A DNA stretch of 8,287 nucleotides from Leucothrix mucor (GTDB lineage Bacteria > Pseudomonadota > Gammaproteobacteria > Thiotrichales > Thiotrichaceae), in contig DRMS01000009.1 of the NCBI GenBank assembly GCA_011322515.1, forward strand, positions 1 through 8,287. Reading direction: 5' to 3'. How positions within the stretch are numbered: position 1 is the first letter of the stretch; every line of letters begins with the position of its first letter. The position numbers were made by a program, and so were the translations under genes. This document shows, piece by piece, positions 6,793 through 8,287 of this stretch. The notes beneath the pieces were generated by a model that had not been told where the DNA came from, made no database searches, and saw nothing but the letters and a program-made list of their open reading frames with translations.

Positions 6793-7743
6793 CTAAACCT
6801 TCGAACATAAAACTCGCTCAAATACCTTGTCATTCATTTTTAAAACAAGTCGTGAAAACACACTGATCAACACTAATGAAAATAGCAGGCGAAACCACAG
6901 TACGCCAGATAAGTCTGCACCTAGCAGTAATATTAGCAAGGTGTCTTCGATCAAGCTATGTAGCAGTGCTAATAAGGCGATTGCGGTAAAGACATCTTTT
7001 TTTGCTAATTTACCTTGTTGTGCTTCTTTTATTAGTAGTCCTCCACCATAGGCTAGACCGAGTGTGATGCCTACTATTGTGATGGTGGTGGCTTGTGTGC
7101 TGATGCCTAGTATTTTTAGTATGGGGCTTAGGATGATAGCGAGTAGTTTTTCTATACCTATTCGCTTTAAGATTTTCAAGAAAAATAGTAGCGCAATAAT
7201 AATGATTTGTATCATTGCTAGGCTTTTAAGTTGAGTTACTCCCCATGCGATCAAACGGGTGTCTGTTGATACTTCTGCTTGCCAGATTAATTGGTTTGGC
7301 TGTTGTAGCCAGTCACCTGCGCTGTAAATATAAAATAGTAACCAACCATATAAAATACCACCGCCTACGCGTATCAATAGAGAAAACCAGATACTCATTC
7401 CTGCTTTTTGGGCGATGCGTACCTCTACGGGTAAGCCGTGGGCTAATAGCATCATGCCGCCGAGTATAGTGACTTGTGCTACGCTGAGATCAGTCGGAGC
7501 TTGGGAAACAAAGATCACCATGCCGCCGTAGATACTGGTCATTACAGTTGTTGCCCAGACTAGCCCCATTGATTCGGGGAGTCCTACTAAGCTCATTAAG
7601 GGTTCTAGGATGATGCCTAGGTATTCGATAACACCTAGTTCTTCTAAAATTTTCACCGCTATAATAACGGGGATCATTAGTTTAAAAAGGGTATAGGAAA
7701 TGTCGAATATTTCTTGGGATAATGTTTTGAAGAAAGTTTTCAT
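6793..7743 (-). CDS. Stand-alone Gate-domain (nucleoside recognition) membrane protein
   Basis: This 316-residue inner-membrane protein has about eight or nine hydrophobic segments (GTG at 7752 would add three residues; numbers here use the 319-residue form). It belongs to the Gate/nucleoside-recognition family, related to SpmA/SpmB-type proteins and the gate of FeoB and CNT transporters. It contains two similar halves: SIYGGMVIF near 73-81 and AHGLPVE near 104-110 in the first, LAYGGGLLI near 233-241 and LHSLIED near 264-270 in the second. The YGG-to-His distance is 30 residues in both. An amphipathic tail ends in LCSKV. Neither start has a good ribosome-binding site; ATG 7743 is chosen because AAGG before it is farther than 10 nt but too close (2 nt) for the GTG. 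The substrate is unknown. A truncated MITE copy lies directly upstream. It stands alone, with no partner gene on its strand. Confidence 0.88.
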   Translation of the reverse strand: MKTFFKTLSQEIFDISYTLFKLMIPVIIAVKILEELGVIEYLGIILEPLMSLVGLPESMGLVWATTVMTSIYGGMVIFVSQAPTDLSVAQVTILGGMMLLAHGLPVEVRIAQKAGMSIWFSLLIRVGGGILYGWLLFYIYSAGDWLQQPNQLIWQAEVSTDTRLIAWGVTQLKSLAMIQIIIIALLFFLKILKRIGIEKLLAIILSPILKILGISTQATTITIVGITLGLAYGGGLLIKEAQQGKLAKKDVFTAIALLALLHSLIEDTLLILLLGADLSGVLWFRLLFSLVLISVFSRLVLKMNDKVFERVLCSKV

Positions 7744-7781
7744 TGCTAGCACTGCCTTGGCGTGATCAGGGAACTCATTTT

Positions 7782-7846
7782 CTTGCTTGTCAAAGGGTGC
7801 AGGTTGCTTGCTATGACTTTACTTGTCCCGCCTTAAGTTAGTAGCC
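7782..7846 (+). mobile_element. MITE copy C, 5'-truncated
   Basis: This stretch has the same orientation as copy A and contains only its right part. It runs from a degraded palindrome arm (CTTGTCAAAGGGTGCAGG near 7785-7802), through GCTATGACTTTACTTG, to the terminal repeat at 7824-7846. The left half is missing; a short CAGGGAACT near 7767-7775 resembles the palindrome but in the wrong orientation. It lies 39 bp upstream of the Gate-protein start, so its sequence forms most of that gene's upstream region. Confidence 0.75.
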
Positions 7847-8035
7847 GCTTATCATTGAATTCGATTTCGTATATTCAATTCAGGTTATTTTACTACTTTA
7901 AATCTTTTTCACCTCAAAAAAAATGATGTTTAGAGCTTAAGGGTAAAGGAATAAAAAGGGGCGATAATCGTCAAATATCAACAGTTCCTAAGCTAAAAAT
8001 GCTTTTGTACACTCCCGTGCCTCACCCCTATTAGC

Positions 8036-8287
8036 TTATCTTTCACCTAAAGCGCTGTAGTCTATGCTTTTTTGCCATAACATATCGGCTAATCCTTCGT
8101 CATATGACATTGCAGATGAACGCTCCATACGCATTTCATTGAAGTATTTTCCCGAGACCGCCTGAACTTCTGGAGAGGTGCTTAAGTATATCTGGGCTTT
8201 CGCGCCATCCTCAGAGCTCACTCTCCCCATAGGAAAGGTCTCATTTGAATTCCTATCTTCTATGCCAAACTTTGTTTTTATTACCCC
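8036..8287 (-). CDS. Short-chain dehydrogenase/reductase, C-terminal part
   Basis: The frame is open to the window edge, so 83 C-terminal residues are visible and the gene's beginning lies to the right. The first visible residues, GVIKTKFGI, fit the conserved PG.V.T segment that follows the catalytic region in SDR enzymes. The rest (DGAKAQIYLSTSPEVQAVSGKYF near 28-50, then SYDEGLADMLWQKS) is typical of the retinol-dehydrogenase/WWOX-like SDR branch, where the substrate-binding tail carries SPEV..VSGKYF. The Rossmann GxxxGxG and the YxxxK active site are outside the window. The internal ATG at 8230 is not a credible start because the family match continues upstream of it. The substrate is unknown. 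The 189 bp downstream (7847-8035) shows only short AT-rich inverted repeats (e.g. ATTGAAT with ATTCAAT near 7854-7879) and no clear terminator. Confidence 0.85.
   Translation of the reverse strand, partial: GVIKTKFGIEDRNSNETFPMGRVSSEDGAKAQIYLSTSPEVQAVSGKYFNEMRMERSSAMSYDEGLADMLWQKSIDYSALGER

Noticed and set aside
6827..7469. Plus-strand open frames inside the Gate-protein gene
   Set aside because: They are antisense to hydrophobic coding sequence, and their composition is that of a complementary-strand artefact.

Overview
The window looks like chromosomal DNA of an AT-rich gammaproteobacterium. The evidence is a full-length BipA/TypA GTPase very close in layout to the enterobacterial protein, a secreted thioredoxin/DUF255 protein, and many short palindromic or inverted-repeat elements of the kind seen in repeat-rich gammaproteobacterial genomes. 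I cannot name the genus from sequence alone. No tRNA, rRNA, CRISPR array, defence cluster or phage module is visible.

Layout, left to right. Positions 1-489 hold no gene but a nest of two small elements: a 170-bp MITE with 24-bp terminal inverted repeats and a 6-bp target duplication has inserted into an older hairpin-type element. Next comes a NarL/LuxR-type response regulator on the minus strand (490-1125), with no sensor kinase in view. A long spacer (1126-1972) carries promoter-like and hairpin signals but no convincing gene. The plus-strand typA (1973-3799) follows, overlapped by 4 bp by a small uncharacterised Cys-containing protein (3796-4140) that starts with TTG. A strong REP-like hairpin (4237-4287) lies between this pair and the convergent gene for a secreted SPATA20/YyaL-like (DUF255) protein (minus strand, stop at 4341). 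From 6431 to 6720 an inverted copy of the MITE abuts the end of a decayed insertion sequence whose terminal repeat matches the MITE repeat at 21 of 24 positions. A stand-alone Gate-domain ('nucleoside recognition') membrane protein (minus strand, 6793-7743) follows, with a truncated third MITE copy directly upstream of its start. The window closes with the C-terminal end of a short-chain dehydrogenase (minus strand, 8036-8287, running off the edge).

The genes do not form one pathway. typA plus the overlapping small gene is the only clear operon. No complete, recognisably new multi-gene system is present. The most informative content is the repeat ecology: one MITE family in three states (intact with target duplication, intact but fused to an IS remnant, truncated upstream of a gene), its probable parent IS, and a related free-standing REP hairpin probably used as a terminator. 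The uncharacterised partner of typA and the secreted DUF255 protein are the best protein-level leads.
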